Positions 50,179-58,856 of a stretch of DNA of 64,000 bases are shown one piece after another. Each line of letters begins with the position of its first letter. The first letter of the stretch is position 1. Source of the stretch: Acidimicrobiaceae bacterium (GTDB lineage: Bacteria; Actinomycetota; Acidimicrobiia; Acidimicrobiales; RAAP-2); contig DAHVAJ010000036.1 in NCBI GenBank assembly GCA_027314705.1, positions 1 through 64,000 on the forward strand, read 5' to 3'. Below the pieces are notes generated by a model. It was not told the DNA's origin and did not search any database. It saw only the letters and a program-made list of their open reading frames with translations. Both the position numbers and the translations under genes were made by a program.

Positions 50179-50268
50179 TGGGGCTCCGGGCCGGTACCGG
50201 CGATCATGATGGTGCCGGGCGGCGGGCGCCTCGGGCGAGGGCGGCGGTGGCCGCGGGAGGTGGTGGCG

Positions 50269-50646
50269 ATGACGGACGTGCAAGACCGGACCGGCGCTCC
50301 GGGACCGGGGACCGGGGCCGGCCCCAGCTTCCCGCACTGGCGGGGCGACGTGGCCCTCGAGCTCTGGGTGGACGTCGAGCAGGTGCCCGCCCGCATCCGG
50401 CTGGCCGGCACCCTCGACGGGACGACCGCCGCCAACCTGTCGGCCGTCGTGGTGGAGCTCCTGGCCGAGGGGGTGCGGGACGTCGAGCTCGCCACCGAGG
50501 GGCTGCGGGTCGTCGACAGTTCGGCCGTGGGCGCGCTGGCCGACGTCGAGCGGCTGGTACGCGGCACGGGCGGTCGGCTCACCCGGGTCGGACCGTCGAG
50601 CGGACCCTTCACCCGGCAACGCCTCTCCGGCCCGTTCGGACGCTGA
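50269..50646 (+). CDS. STAS-domain protein (anti-sigma factor antagonist-like)
   Basis: This 125-aa protein has a STAS domain from about residue 30 (ALELWVDVEQVPARIRLAGTLDG). The conserved phosphorylation motif is VVDSSAVGAL, so Ser may be phosphorylated by an anti-sigma kinase as in SpoIIAA/RsbV. The fragment LTRVGPSSGPFTRQRL at the end is the usual last strand-helix. No anti-sigma factor or sigma factor lies nearby. The ATG has GGGAGG 8 nt upstream. A DosR-like box in the shared upstream region suggests hypoxic control. Confidence 0.85.
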   Translation: MTDVQDRTGAPGPGTGAGPSFPHWRGDVALELWVDVEQVPARIRLAGTLDGTTAANLSAVVVELLAEGVRDVELATEGLRVVDSSAVGALADVERLVRGTGGRLTRVGPSSGPFTRQRLSGPFGR

Positions 50647-50702
50647 GGGGCGGCCCATCCGGGGCGGGCTCCGGTTCCGGGCCCCGGCCCGGGCCGCCGC
50701 CG

Positions 50703-51119
50703 TCAGCTCGCCGTGCGGTGCCGCCGGGGCCAGTGGAGGCGGCGGCGCCCGGCGGGCACGAAGGCAGCGGCATCGTCGCCCCGGTCGGCGGCCAGCTCCT
50801 CCCGGCAGGGTTCGCAGAGGCGGGTGCCGTCCACGAGGCGGGTCACGGCCACGGTCGAGCACCGTTGGCACGGCCGGCCGACGAACACGTCGGGGCCGGG
50901 CCGTGGGCCGGTGGCGGTCAGCTCCCGGAGGCGGTCCTGGACGTCGTCACGGAGCTCGAACGAGCCCCATTCCGTGGGTCGGACCAGGTCGCCGTCGAGG
51001 AGCTGATGGAGGAGGGGGGCGAGCTGATCCGGCCGCCGGAAGGACGGGGTGCCCACCCGCCCGCCTGCCTTGGCCGGTCCGCCGCCCGCCGTCGCTCGCC
51101 CTGTCGCCTGATGGGCCAT
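50703..51119 (-). CDS. zinc-ribbon hypothetical protein
   Basis: This 138-aa protein has a helical N-terminal half with FRRPDQLAPLLHQLLDGDLV and VQDRLRELTA, and a zinc-ribbon C-terminal half with two Cys-x2-Cys pairs (CQRC and CEPC) 15 residues apart. The tail is Arg-rich (RRRLHWPRRHRTAS). It may bind nucleic acid. The ATG at MAHQATGR is chosen for a GGAAGGGGG stretch upstream; the frame stays open further upstream to about 51317, so a longer form is possible. It is divergent from the GNAT gene. Confidence 0.68.
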   Translation of the reverse strand: MAHQATGRATAGGGPAKAGGRVGTPSFRRPDQLAPLLHQLLDGDLVRPTEWGSFELRDDVQDRLRELTATGPRPGPDVFVGRPCQRCSTVAVTRLVDGTRLCEPCREELAADRGDDAAAFVPAGRRRLHWPRRHRTAS

Positions 51120-51345
51120 CCCGGCCCCCTTCCCGCTCGCTCCACTGCCGCATGGGGGGCCGACCAGTTCGCGTGCAAGCGGGCCGACATCCCTCGTGCA
51201 TCCACGCAGGAACTCATCATGGCGCGGCTGGACGCGTTCGTACAGGGCCAGGTGCGAGATTTCTCCCGGACGCCGCCCCTGGTGCCGCTCCGCGGGCCCG
51301 ACGCCCGTGCCGGCCACCGGGACCCACCGTGCCCCGCCCCCGCCC

Positions 51346-51351
51346 TACCAT
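51346..51351 (+). promoter_or_regulatory. leaderless-type -10 (TACCAT) of the GNAT gene
   Basis: TACCAT, 7 nt, then the GTG at 51359. Confidence 0.55.
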
Positions 51352-51358
51352 CGGGGCC

Positions 51359-52042
51359 GTGGCTGAAGAGAACGAGCTCCCCGGCGACGGGGCGGCGTCG
51401 TCGGGACCGTCCGCCGACGGTGCCCTCCTGGCCCGGCTGGCCGCCGACGAGCGTCTCCGCTCCGGCGCTCCCGTGCACCTGCGCCCCATCCGTCCGGCCG
51501 ACGCCGAGGCCCTCGTCTCCTTCCACGACCGGCTCTCGACGGAGGCCGTCTACCGCCGCTACTTCTTCTCGCACCGCCACCTGACCCCGGCCGAGGTCGA
51601 GCACTTCACGACCGTGGACTACGTCGACCGGATGGCGCTCGTGGCCGAGGTGGACGGCCGCCTCGTGGCCGTCGGGCGCTACGAGCGGCTGACCGGCACG
51701 GCCACCGCCGAGGCCGCCTTCGTGGTGGCCGACGAGTTCCAGCGCCAGGGCATCGGCACCCTCCTCCTCGAGCACCTCGCCGAGCGGGCGTGGAGCGTCG
51801 GGATCACCGCCTTCTCCGCCCAGACGCTGGCAGAGAACCGCGAGATGGTCAGCGTGTTCGTGGCCTCCGGGTTCCCCGTCGAGATGAGCTCTGCCGAGGG
51901 AACGGTGTCAGTGGCCTTCTCCATCGCCCCGGGCGACGCCTACCGTCAGGCCCGCGACACCCGGCGTGCCTCGGCCGCCGGCGGCCCGACCGGCGGGTCC
52001 GGGGACGGGTCGTGGCCGGACGGTGCTGCGCCCGGCCGGTAG
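51359..52042 (+). CDS. GNAT family N-acetyltransferase
   Basis: This 227-aa protein has the GNAT fold with VHLRPIRPADAEALVSFHDRLS at the start, TAEAAFVVADEFQRQGIGTLLLEHLAERA containing the acetyl-CoA loop QRQGIG, then FSAQTLAENREMVSVFVASGF. It resembles the acetyltransferase part of Pat/KATmt protein acetylases, which modify acyl-CoA synthetases, but lacks their cyclic-nucleotide domain. The N-terminal 35 residues and C-terminal 30 are disordered. GTG start, leaderless in type. Target is unknown. Confidence 0.85.
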   Translation: MAEENELPGDGAASSGPSADGALLARLAADERLRSGAPVHLRPIRPADAEALVSFHDRLSTEAVYRRYFFSHRHLTPAEVEHFTTVDYVDRMALVAEVDGRLVAVGRYERLTGTATAEAAFVVADEFQRQGIGTLLLEHLAERAWSVGITAFSAQTLAENREMVSVFVASGFPVEMSSAEGTVSVAFSIAPGDAYRQARDTRRASAAGGPTGGSGDGSWPDGAAPGR

Positions 52043-52525
52043 GTCCGCACCGCCCGGCCGCCGTCGACCACCACGGCGATGCCCGGGACGGGCACCAACG
52101 GTGGCTCCAGCCCGGTGTCCCCGGCGCGGGGGCATCGGCGGAGGTCCCCGGGCCAGGAAGGCGACCGCCGCCGGGGCCGCCGGGGCGAGCGGCACGTCCG
52201 TGCGGGCGGAGCGGGCCATGGGCCGGTGTCCCGACCGCCCTGCACCTCGTGGCCCACGGGGTGCCGCAGCCGGGTGTCGGCGGCCAGGATCGAGCAGGCG
52301 GACGCCACGGTCCCGACGCCCCACCGGGGTGGGGTCGGGACGGGCCCGCAGCGGACCGCAGGGCACGACGGGACGGAGGCCCCTCCGGACGGCCCGGTCC
52401 GGACGCTCGGAACCCTGACCGCGGCGTCCGGATCGTCGGCCGCCCCGCCACCCGCCACCCGGCCCCCTCCCCGGACGGGACGGCGCGGATGGCGGTGTCG
52501 ACGCCGAGGTGCTACGCGAGAGGCG
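52043..52525 (-). pseudogene. possible decayed gene in a 483-bp gap
   Basis: No intact gene is supported here. On the minus strand coding-like segments with almost all G/C third positions occur in alternating frames: VASACSILAADTRLRHPVGH, then (other frame) ARTDVPLAPAAPAAVAFLAR, then back in the first frame LVPVPGIAVVVDGGRAVRTY. This looks like one small gene with two compensating frameshifts, or two sequencing errors. The family is not recognised. The tail would overlap the GNAT 3' end antisense. Confidence 0.3.
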
Positions 52526-53203
52526 ATGCCTTCTCTGCTCTCGGTCGAGCACCGCGACCGGTCGGTGCTGCTCACCCTGGACCGACCCGAGCGGCGCAAT
52601 GCCCTGTCGGTGGCCCTGCGCGACCAGCTGAGCGACGCGCTCGACGCGGTGGTCGACGACGATGCCGCGAAGGTGGTGGTGATCACCGGGAGCGGAAGTG
52701 CGTTCTGCGCCGGCTTCGACCTCGACGAGTTCGAGCGGGCCGACCGCGATCCCGGGTTCGCCGAGGCCCTGTGGGCGTCGAGCGACCGCTACCACGCCAC
52801 CTTGGCGTCCTGTCCACTCCCGACCATCGCCGCAGTGAACGGACCGGCGATCGCCGGCGGCTTCGATCTCGCCGTGCTGTGCGACCTCCGGGTGGCGTCG
52901 ACCGCGGCGCGCTTCGCCCACCCCGAGCGCGCCTTCGGCGAGGTCGTCTACGGCCCGCTGTGCGATCTCGTGGGCGGTGCGCTCGCACGCGAGCTCACGA
53001 TGGGCGGCCGGGAGATCTCCGCCGAGGAGGCACTGGGCATGCACCTGGTCGCCTCGGTGGTGGAGCCCGCCGACCTGCCCGGGGAGGTCGCGGCCGTGGT
53101 GGCGCGGGTCTGCGTGGCCCCGCGTGAGGTGCTCGTGCGCCTGAAGGCCAAGGCGCTCCGTCGGGCAGGCATCGGGCCGGGAGGCGCCTCGCTCGACCGG
53201 TAG
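52526..53203 (+). CDS. enoyl-CoA hydratase family protein (short)
   Basis: This 225-aa crotonase is shorter than the family norm of about 260. It has VLLTLDRPERRNALS, the oxyanion segment FCAGFDLDEFE and NGPAIAGGFDLAVLCDLRVAS. The C-terminal helices end early (KAKALRRAGIGPG). The segment PERAFGEVVYGPL holds the active-site region with Glu. It may be a hydratase or isomerase. The ATG of MPSLLSVEH follows GAGAGG at 3 nt. Context is a stress/dormancy locus next to WS/DGAT, so it may feed storage-lipid turnover. Confidence 0.82.
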   Translation: MPSLLSVEHRDRSVLLTLDRPERRNALSVALRDQLSDALDAVVDDDAAKVVVITGSGSAFCAGFDLDEFERADRDPGFAEALWASSDRYHATLASCPLPTIAAVNGPAIAGGFDLAVLCDLRVASTAARFAHPERAFGEVVYGPLCDLVGGALARELTMGGREISAEEALGMHLVASVVEPADLPGEVAAVVARVCVAPREVLVRLKAKALRRAGIGPGGASLDR

Positions 53204-53300
53204 GGGACCGCCGGGGACGCGGCGCGGAGCTCGTGCCGAGCCCCTCCCGTGCCTGACCCGTCCGCCTCCGCCGGTGCCCGCCATGGGCCGGCCCGGTCGG

Positions 53301-53306
53301 TAGGGT
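53301..53306 (+). promoter_or_regulatory. possible -10 hexamer TAGGGT
   Basis: TAGGGT, 11 nt, then the ATG of the lipoprotein at 53318; no Shine-Dalgarno, so a near-leaderless transcript is possible. Confidence 0.4.
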
Positions 53307-53317
53307 CGGCGGCACCT

Positions 53318-54460
53318 ATGGACGCCGACCGCCGCGCAGGCCCGCACCGCCCGTGGCGCCGGGTCGGGCCCGGGCTGGCCGCGCTGGTCCTGGTGGCGCT
53401 GACGTCCGGATGCGGCCTGGTGGCCACGCCCCGGACGGCGCCGACCGTCGGAGGTCCTCTCGCCCCACCCGGCCCCGTCGGCTACGTCGTCTGCCCGGCG
53501 GCGGTCACGCCGGTGGAGCTCACCACGGACACGGCCGAGGCGCCCATCGCCCTGCCCGTCACGGGCACCCCCGCGTTCGGCGACACGGCCATCGCCACGT
53601 CGCCCGACGGCCGGGCCGCCTACGTGGTCACGACCGTCGGGCCGGCGGGCGCGGCGAGGACGGCGGCGGGCAACGTGCTCATCCCCATCGACCTCGTCAC
53701 GCAACGGGCCGGGCGACCCATCCCCCTGCCCGGCTCGGGTGGGACCCACGCCGTGGTCGTCCTCCCCGGCGGGCACATCGTCCTGGCGGCCAGCGGCACC
53801 AGCATCGTGCCGGTGGACGCCGGGACGCGGGCCGTCGGGGCCCCCCTCGACCTCGGACCAGGCCGGACCGTCTACGGGATGGCCCTCAGCGCGTCCGGGC
53901 CGACGCTGTGGGTGCTGGTGCCGGGCGGGGTCGTACCCGTCGACACGTCGCGGGCCACGGCCGGCGCCCTGGTGCCGACCGGTCTGACCATCTCGTCGGT
54001 GACCTCGCCCCACGGGCTGGTGGTCACCCCCGACGGGGCCACGGTCTACGTGGTCGGCCAGGGGGGTGCCGACTTCGGGGGCAGGGTGGTGCCGGTCACG
54101 GCGGCCACCGGCGCCGTCCAGCCGGCCACCGGCTTCGACCGCTACGGCATCGCCGACCCGGCGGCCGTGGCCCTCACCGCCGACGGGACCCAGCTGCTCG
54201 TGGCCGACTCGGCCAACGACTGGATCGTCCCCGTCTCCCTGGCCGCCTTCGGTTCGCCGGGGCCGCCGGTCCCGCTCCCGACCGGGGGCGCAGCCGGCGG
54301 TCACCCCTCGGACATCGTGGTCGGCCCGGGCACCACCGGCGCCTTCGTGGTCGAGGGCTACGGGTCGGTCGTTCCCTACGCGCCGGCCACGCGCACGTTC
54401 GGCCGGCCGGTGCGGGTGTGTTCGGGGGCCTCCTCGATGGCCGTGGCCCAGACCCCCTGA
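53318..54460 (+). CDS. YncE-like beta-propeller lipoprotein
   Basis: This 380-aa protein has an Arg-rich n-region, a hydrophobic stretch and a lipobox (LTSGC, Cys32), so it is exported and lipid-anchored. The mature part is built of repeats of about 45 residues, such as ATSPDGRAAYVVTT, VVLPGGHIVLAASG, VVTPDGATVYVVGQ and ALTADGTQLLVADS, each followed by a VxPVD-type strand. This is a seven-bladed propeller of the YncE/lactonase-like group. Its role is unknown; adhesion, ligand binding or surface protein interaction is usual. It ends 6 bp from the convergent WS/DGAT gene. Confidence 0.83.
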   Translation: MDADRRAGPHRPWRRVGPGLAALVLVALTSGCGLVATPRTAPTVGGPLAPPGPVGYVVCPAAVTPVELTTDTAEAPIALPVTGTPAFGDTAIATSPDGRAAYVVTTVGPAGAARTAAGNVLIPIDLVTQRAGRPIPLPGSGGTHAVVVLPGGHIVLAASGTSIVPVDAGTRAVGAPLDLGPGRTVYGMALSASGPTLWVLVPGGVVPVDTSRATAGALVPTGLTISSVTSPHGLVVTPDGATVYVVGQGGADFGGRVVPVTAATGAVQPATGFDRYGIADPAAVALTADGTQLLVADSANDWIVPVSLAAFGSPGPPVPLPTGGAAGGHPSDIVVGPGTTGAFVVEGYGSVVPYAPATRTFGRPVRVCSGASSMAVAQTP

Positions 54461-54466
54461 GCACCC

Positions 54467-55951
54467 CTACGGATCGGGGGGCCCGACACCGGCCGCCCGG
54501 ATGGCGTCCGCCGCCTCCGACGACCGGAAGGTGGCCGGTCCGAGGTCGGCCGCGGCCAGGAGCTCGTCGAGGGCGACGGGCACGTCCCGGGCCAGTTCCC
54601 AGATGCGGGGCATCGTGTCGGGACAGCCGTGGATGCCCCAGTAGAGCGTGCCCCGGTAGCTCATGATGGTGACGTTGACGCCGAGTCCGTCCATGACCGG
54701 TCCGAGCGGGAAGGCCTCCACCATCTCGGCCCCGGCCAGGAAGAGGGGGAAGTCGGGGCCGCGCACGTTGGAGATGACGATGTTGGCGATCGGCCGGTGC
54801 CGCTCGGCCAGCCGCAACCGGCTGTAGAGGCGGGCGGCGGCACCGACGGTGGTGGCCGTGGCGTACTCGGCCCAGGTGACGAGGGTGTCGGCGCCCAGCG
54901 CGCTGTGCTCCTCCTTGGCCCCCTTGGTCCCCTCCCCGATGGCCAACAGGCGCTCGAGGGGGTCGTCGAGCTGGGCGGGCAGCTGCACGAACAGGGAGGA
55001 GACCCGGTTCGAGCCGGCCGGCGAGCTCCTCTCGGGACGGACCGACACGGGCACCACCGCCACCAGGGGCTTCCCGGGGAGCTCGTCGCCGGTCGCGAGG
55101 TAGCGCCGCAGGGCGCCGGTGCACACGGCAAGCACCACGTCGTTGACGGTGGTGCCGGTGGCGCGGGTGAGGCGCTTCACGTCGGCCAGGCCGATGGCCG
55201 AGAAGGCCACCTGGCGCCGCTGGGTGAGCGACCCGTTGAACGACGTCCGGGGGGCGGTGAGCGGCAGCGCACCGTGGGAGTGCGGGCCGCGGTGCTCGGG
55301 GTCCAGGCGCACCCGGCGGACGTTGAGCAGGCGCTGGCCGGTCCGGAGCAGGTCGAGCCCGACCTCGAAGGGCTTGACCGCCCGGGCGGCCACGGCCTCG
55401 GCGACCAACAGGGCGCTCGAGGGCGTGCGGGCACCTTCGGCCGGCGCGGGCTCCTCCGGCCCCGGACCCGGGTCGGCCTCGACGTCGAAGAGGACGGACA
55501 GCAAGGCGGCCCCGGAGACGCCGTCCACGGTCGAGTGGTGCATCTTCACGATGACGGCGATGCGGCCGTGGACCAGTCCCTCGACGACCCAGATCTCCCA
55601 GAGCGGCCGCGAACGGTCGAGCTGCCGACCGGTGATGTCGCCGGCCAGCTCGGCGAGCTCGAGGAGGCCGCCGGGCCGCGGGACCGCGGTCCGGCGCACG
55701 TGGTACTGGATGTCGAACGCCGGGTCCCGGACCCAGACGGGGTGGCCGAGGCGCAGGGGTACCTCGACCAGTCGGCGCTGGAAGACCGGCGAACGGCGTG
55801 TCCGGCGCTCGATCTGGGCCTGCAGGTGGTCGAACGAGTACCCGCCGGGCACCGTCGTCGGGTCGAACACCACGGCGATGGCCACGTGCATGTGGAGGGA
55901 GGGGCCTTCCAGGTAGAGGAAGCTGGCGTCGAGTCCGCTCAGTCGTTCCAT
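54467..55951 (-). CDS. wax ester synthase/diacylglycerol acyltransferase (WS/DGAT)
   Basis: This 494-aa protein belongs to the bacterial WS/DGAT family, which makes triacylglycerol or wax esters from acyl-CoA. The catalytic HHxxxDG motif is HHSTVDG (His138, His139, Asp143), preceded by RSRPLWE, the PLW motif. NRVSSLFVQLP and NIVISNVRGPDFPLFLAGA are the C-terminal family motifs. The start MERLSGLDASFLYLE with GGGGGAGG 6 nt upstream is standard. In M. tuberculosis the DosR target tgs1 is of this family, so its place near DosRS-like genes fits storage lipid synthesis in dormancy. Confidence 0.93.
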   Translation of the reverse strand: MERLSGLDASFLYLEGPSLHMHVAIAVVFDPTTVPGGYSFDHLQAQIERRTRRSPVFQRRLVEVPLRLGHPVWVRDPAFDIQYHVRRTAVPRPGGLLELAELAGDITGRQLDRSRPLWEIWVVEGLVHGRIAVIVKMHHSTVDGVSGAALLSVLFDVEADPGPGPEEPAPAEGARTPSSALLVAEAVAARAVKPFEVGLDLLRTGQRLLNVRRVRLDPEHRGPHSHGALPLTAPRTSFNGSLTQRRQVAFSAIGLADVKRLTRATGTTVNDVVLAVCTGALRRYLATGDELPGKPLVAVVPVSVRPERSSPAGSNRVSSLFVQLPAQLDDPLERLLAIGEGTKGAKEEHSALGADTLVTWAEYATATTVGAAARLYSRLRLAERHRPIANIVISNVRGPDFPLFLAGAEMVEAFPLGPVMDGLGVNVTIMSYRGTLYWGIHGCPDTMPRIWELARDVPVALDELLAAADLGPATFRSSEAADAIRAAGVGPPDP

Positions 55952-56070
55952 GCCGCACCTCCCCCACCGGCCGTCGGTCCGGCCCACGATGGTCCACTCC
56001 CGATGATGCCTCAGGGGACGTCGGGGATCCACCCGTCCAAACCGGTTTCCCACCACCGCCGGGTGCGGTG

Positions 56071-56076
56071 TTTGAT
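56071..56076 (+). promoter_or_regulatory. possible -10 hexamer TTTGAT
   Basis: TTTGAT, 6 nt, then the GTG at 56083. It departs from TAnnnT at the second base but has the same spacing as the leaderless genes. Confidence 0.35.
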
Positions 56077-56082
56077 GGGGGC

Positions 56083-57315
56083 GTGAGCTGGCTCTTCCTC
56101 GCCTTCGGCCTCCTCCTCGCGGCCACCGCCCTCACGGCCTGGGCGCCCTTCCGCCGCGAGCCGCTGACCGTGGTCAGCTTCGCCCTCGGCTGGCTGGCCG
56201 GTGAACTCCCCGTCCACATGGGCGTGGTGCTCGGTGCCGGCACCGTCGCCCTCGTCGCACTGGGCGGTCTGGGGACGCCGGCCGGGTGGGCCGGTCTGGG
56301 CCTCGTGGCCCTGGCCGCCGCCGTCTTCGTGGCCCTTGCCGTGGTCGCCCACCGTTCGGCCGGTCTGGTGGACGCCGCCCTCGCCGGGGCCTCCGGTGGA
56401 CCGGTCGACGCCCCGGGCACCGACCGTCGCCCGGTGTGGGCCCGGTGGTGGCGGCTGGTGCTGGCCGTGCCGTTCCGCTTCCGCCGCGTCCGGCGGATCC
56501 GGAACATCGACTACTGGGGGGACGGGAACTACCGCCACAAGCTCGACGTCCTCCGGCTGCGGTCGGCCCCCGTGGACGGTGCTCCCGTCCTCGTCTACAT
56601 CCACGGCGGGGCGTGGATCATCGGAGACAAGCGCGAGCAGGGGGTACCCATGATGCACGAGCTCGTCTCCCGTGGCTGGGTCTGCGTGGCGATCAACTAC
56701 CGGCTGAGCCCGCGTGCGACGTGGCCGGCGCACGTGGTCGACTGCAAGCGGGCCTTGGCCTGGGTCCGGGCCCACATCGCCGAGTACGGCGGCGACCCCT
56801 CGTTCGTGGCCGTCTCGGGTGGCTCGGCCGGCGGCCACCTCGCGGCGCTCGTGGCGCTCACTGCCAACCAGAGCGAGTGGCAACCGGGCTTCGAGGACGC
56901 CGACACGGCCGTCGACGCCTGCGTCCCGTTCTACGGCGTCTACGACGTCACCGGGGACCCGGCCGCGTCGGGCACCTACGGACCCGGACTGGTCGACCTC
57001 GTGGCCCGGCGGGTCATGAAGGTGGCCCCGGCCGACGCCCCCGAACTGTTCGCACTGGCCTCGCCCGACCAACGGGTCACGGCCGCCGCCCCGCCCATGT
57101 TCGTGGTCCAGGGCGCCAACGACACACTGGTCCCGCCCGAGGTGGCCCGGCGATTCGTCCGGCGCCTCCGGGAGGTGTCCGGCGCCCCGGTGGCGTTCCT
57201 CGAGCTGCCGAGGGCCCAGCATGCCTTCGACATCCTCGTGTCCATCCGGTCGCGGCACACCACGCTGGGCGTCGTCCGCTTCCTCGAGGCGGTCCGGTCG
57301 CGGGCCCAAGGGTGA
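56083..57315 (+). CDS. membrane-anchored alpha/beta hydrolase (esterase/lipase)
   Basis: This 410-aa protein has three N-terminal membrane spans (WLFLAFGLLLAATAL, GVVLGAGTVALVALG and GLGLVALAAAVFVALAVVA) and a cytoplasmic or outer hydrolase domain. The catalytic parts are the oxyanion YIHGGAWIIGD, the nucleophile elbow VSGGSAGGH, the acid near QGANDTLVPPEV and the His in RAQHAFDI. This layout matches mycobacterial LipN/LipI-like or membrane esterases. It may hydrolyse acylglycerols, perhaps those made by the divergent WS/DGAT. GTG start. Confidence 0.87.
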   Translation: MSWLFLAFGLLLAATALTAWAPFRREPLTVVSFALGWLAGELPVHMGVVLGAGTVALVALGGLGTPAGWAGLGLVALAAAVFVALAVVAHRSAGLVDAALAGASGGPVDAPGTDRRPVWARWWRLVLAVPFRFRRVRRIRNIDYWGDGNYRHKLDVLRLRSAPVDGAPVLVYIHGGAWIIGDKREQGVPMMHELVSRGWVCVAINYRLSPRATWPAHVVDCKRALAWVRAHIAEYGGDPSFVAVSGGSAGGHLAALVALTANQSEWQPGFEDADTAVDACVPFYGVYDVTGDPAASGTYGPGLVDLVARRVMKVAPADAPELFALASPDQRVTAAAPPMFVVQGANDTLVPPEVARRFVRRLREVSGAPVAFLELPRAQHAFDILVSIRSRHTTLGVVRFLEAVRSRAQG

Positions 57316-57490
57316 GGAGTCCGGCCCGCCGTGGTCGGTGGGCCCGGGTCGGGCAGAATCTCCGGTGGACGGTGGACAGGCGGCGCCGTTCCTGACGTAG
57401 AGTCACATATCCCAACGGGCCCGGGCACACCGGGAACCGGGGGCACCGGGCGTCCGGAGGGGCGCCGGTCTTGAGGATCAAGGGGGAGCC

Positions 57491-58798
57491 TTGCGTTCAC
57501 AATCGTGGAAGGGCCGCACCACCGCCGTGGCGCTCGTCGCCTCGCTGGCCCTCGTGGCGGCCGCCTGCAGCTCGACGAACTCGTCCTCGACCACCACCAC
57601 GTCGGGCAAGGGCAGTTCCTCAGCCATCCCCCAGAGCGCCTTCAGCGACCACACCGGGGTCACCGCCGGCCAGATCAGGGTGGGCAACGTCTCCACCCTG
57701 GCCATCGGGGGACTGTTCAAGGGAGCCCTCGTCGGCACCCAGGCCTACTTCGACTACGTCAACTCGACCGGCGGCGTCGACGGCCGCCAGATCAAGGTCG
57801 ACTCCGGTGACGACGGCTTCAGCGGCGCCGGCAACAAGCAGGCCACCCAGAACGCCATCACCAACGACTTCGCCCTGGTCGGGAGCTTCTCGCTCCAGGA
57901 CAACTTCGGGGGCCTCCTCCTCGCCCAGAATCCCGGGATGCCCGACGTCTCGGTCGCCCTCGACTCGGCCACCAACCAGCTGCCCAACGTGTTCAGCGCC
58001 GTACCGGCCCTGGGGGGATGGGAGGAGGGCGTGCTCCAGTACTACAAGCAGAAGTTCCCCAACGACGTCAACGCGGTGGGCACCATCGTCTCCGACCAGT
58101 CCTCGGCCCTGAAGGACTGGGCCGGGCAGAAGTACGTGATGCAGAAGGTCGGCTTCAAGGTCATCTACGACCCGAGCGTCCCGGTGACCCAGACCGACTA
58201 CACCCAGAACGTCATCGCCATGAAGAACGCCGGGGTGAAGATCCTCTTCCTCGACCAGCTGCCCGAGAACTACGCGGCGGCCATGCTGAAGAACCTCCAG
58301 CAGCAGAACTTCCACCCCCAGGTCATCCTCGGGGGGGCCAACTACTCGAACTCCCTGGTCTCCGCGGCCGGCGGGCCCCAGGCCGTCGACGGGGCCTACT
58401 TCGACCAGAACACCTCGCTCTACCTGGGCCAGGACGCATCGTCCATCCCGGCCGTGACCCTGTTCAACAAGTGGGTCCAGACGGCCGATCCCGGGTTCAA
58501 GACCGACCTCTTCACCCTCTACGGCTGGCTCTCGGCCGAGTTGTTCACCCAGGCCCTGCGCAACGCCGGCACCGACCCCAGCCGGGGCAGCGTGCTCGAG
58601 GCCCTCTCCAAGATCACCGACTTCAGCGGCAACAACATCTCGACCCCGGCCAACCCGGCGGGCAAGTCGCTGTCCAACTGCTATCTGATCGGTGAGATCC
58701 AGAACGGGCAGTACCAGCGGGTCGACGACCCGCCGATCAACAGCCCGACCCACGGGTACCGCTGCGACTACAAGTACATCGCCCCCCCCGGGTCCTGA
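57491..58798 (+). CDS. branched-chain amino acid-type ABC substrate-binding lipoprotein
   Basis: This 435-aa protein has a signal peptide and lipobox (VAAAC, Cys26), a Ser/Thr linker and a Peripla_BP_6 domain (VTAGQIRVGNVSTLAIGG, STGGVDGRQIKVDSGDDG). It captures the substrate for the transporter encoded downstream. The start is TTG, supported by AGGGGGAG 3 nt upstream; the next Met is far inside. In the 175-bp upstream region an AT-richer patch (around CACATATCCC, 57404-57413) may hold the promoter. The real ligand may be an amino acid, amide or aromatic acid. Confidence 0.9.
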   Translation: MRSQSWKGRTTAVALVASLALVAAACSSTNSSSTTTTSGKGSSSAIPQSAFSDHTGVTAGQIRVGNVSTLAIGGLFKGALVGTQAYFDYVNSTGGVDGRQIKVDSGDDGFSGAGNKQATQNAITNDFALVGSFSLQDNFGGLLLAQNPGMPDVSVALDSATNQLPNVFSAVPALGGWEEGVLQYYKQKFPNDVNAVGTIVSDQSSALKDWAGQKYVMQKVGFKVIYDPSVPVTQTDYTQNVIAMKNAGVKILFLDQLPENYAAAMLKNLQQQNFHPQVILGGANYSNSLVSAAGGPQAVDGAYFDQNTSLYLGQDASSIPAVTLFNKWVQTADPGFKTDLFTLYGWLSAELFTQALRNAGTDPSRGSVLEALSKITDFSGNNISTPANPAGKSLSNCYLIGEIQNGQYQRVDDPPINSPTHGYRCDYKYIAPPGS

Positions 58799-58856
58799 CG
58801 GCACCCGGGCGGCCGAGACGACGTGACGGGAGCGCTGGGGTGACAGGGGCGATCCG

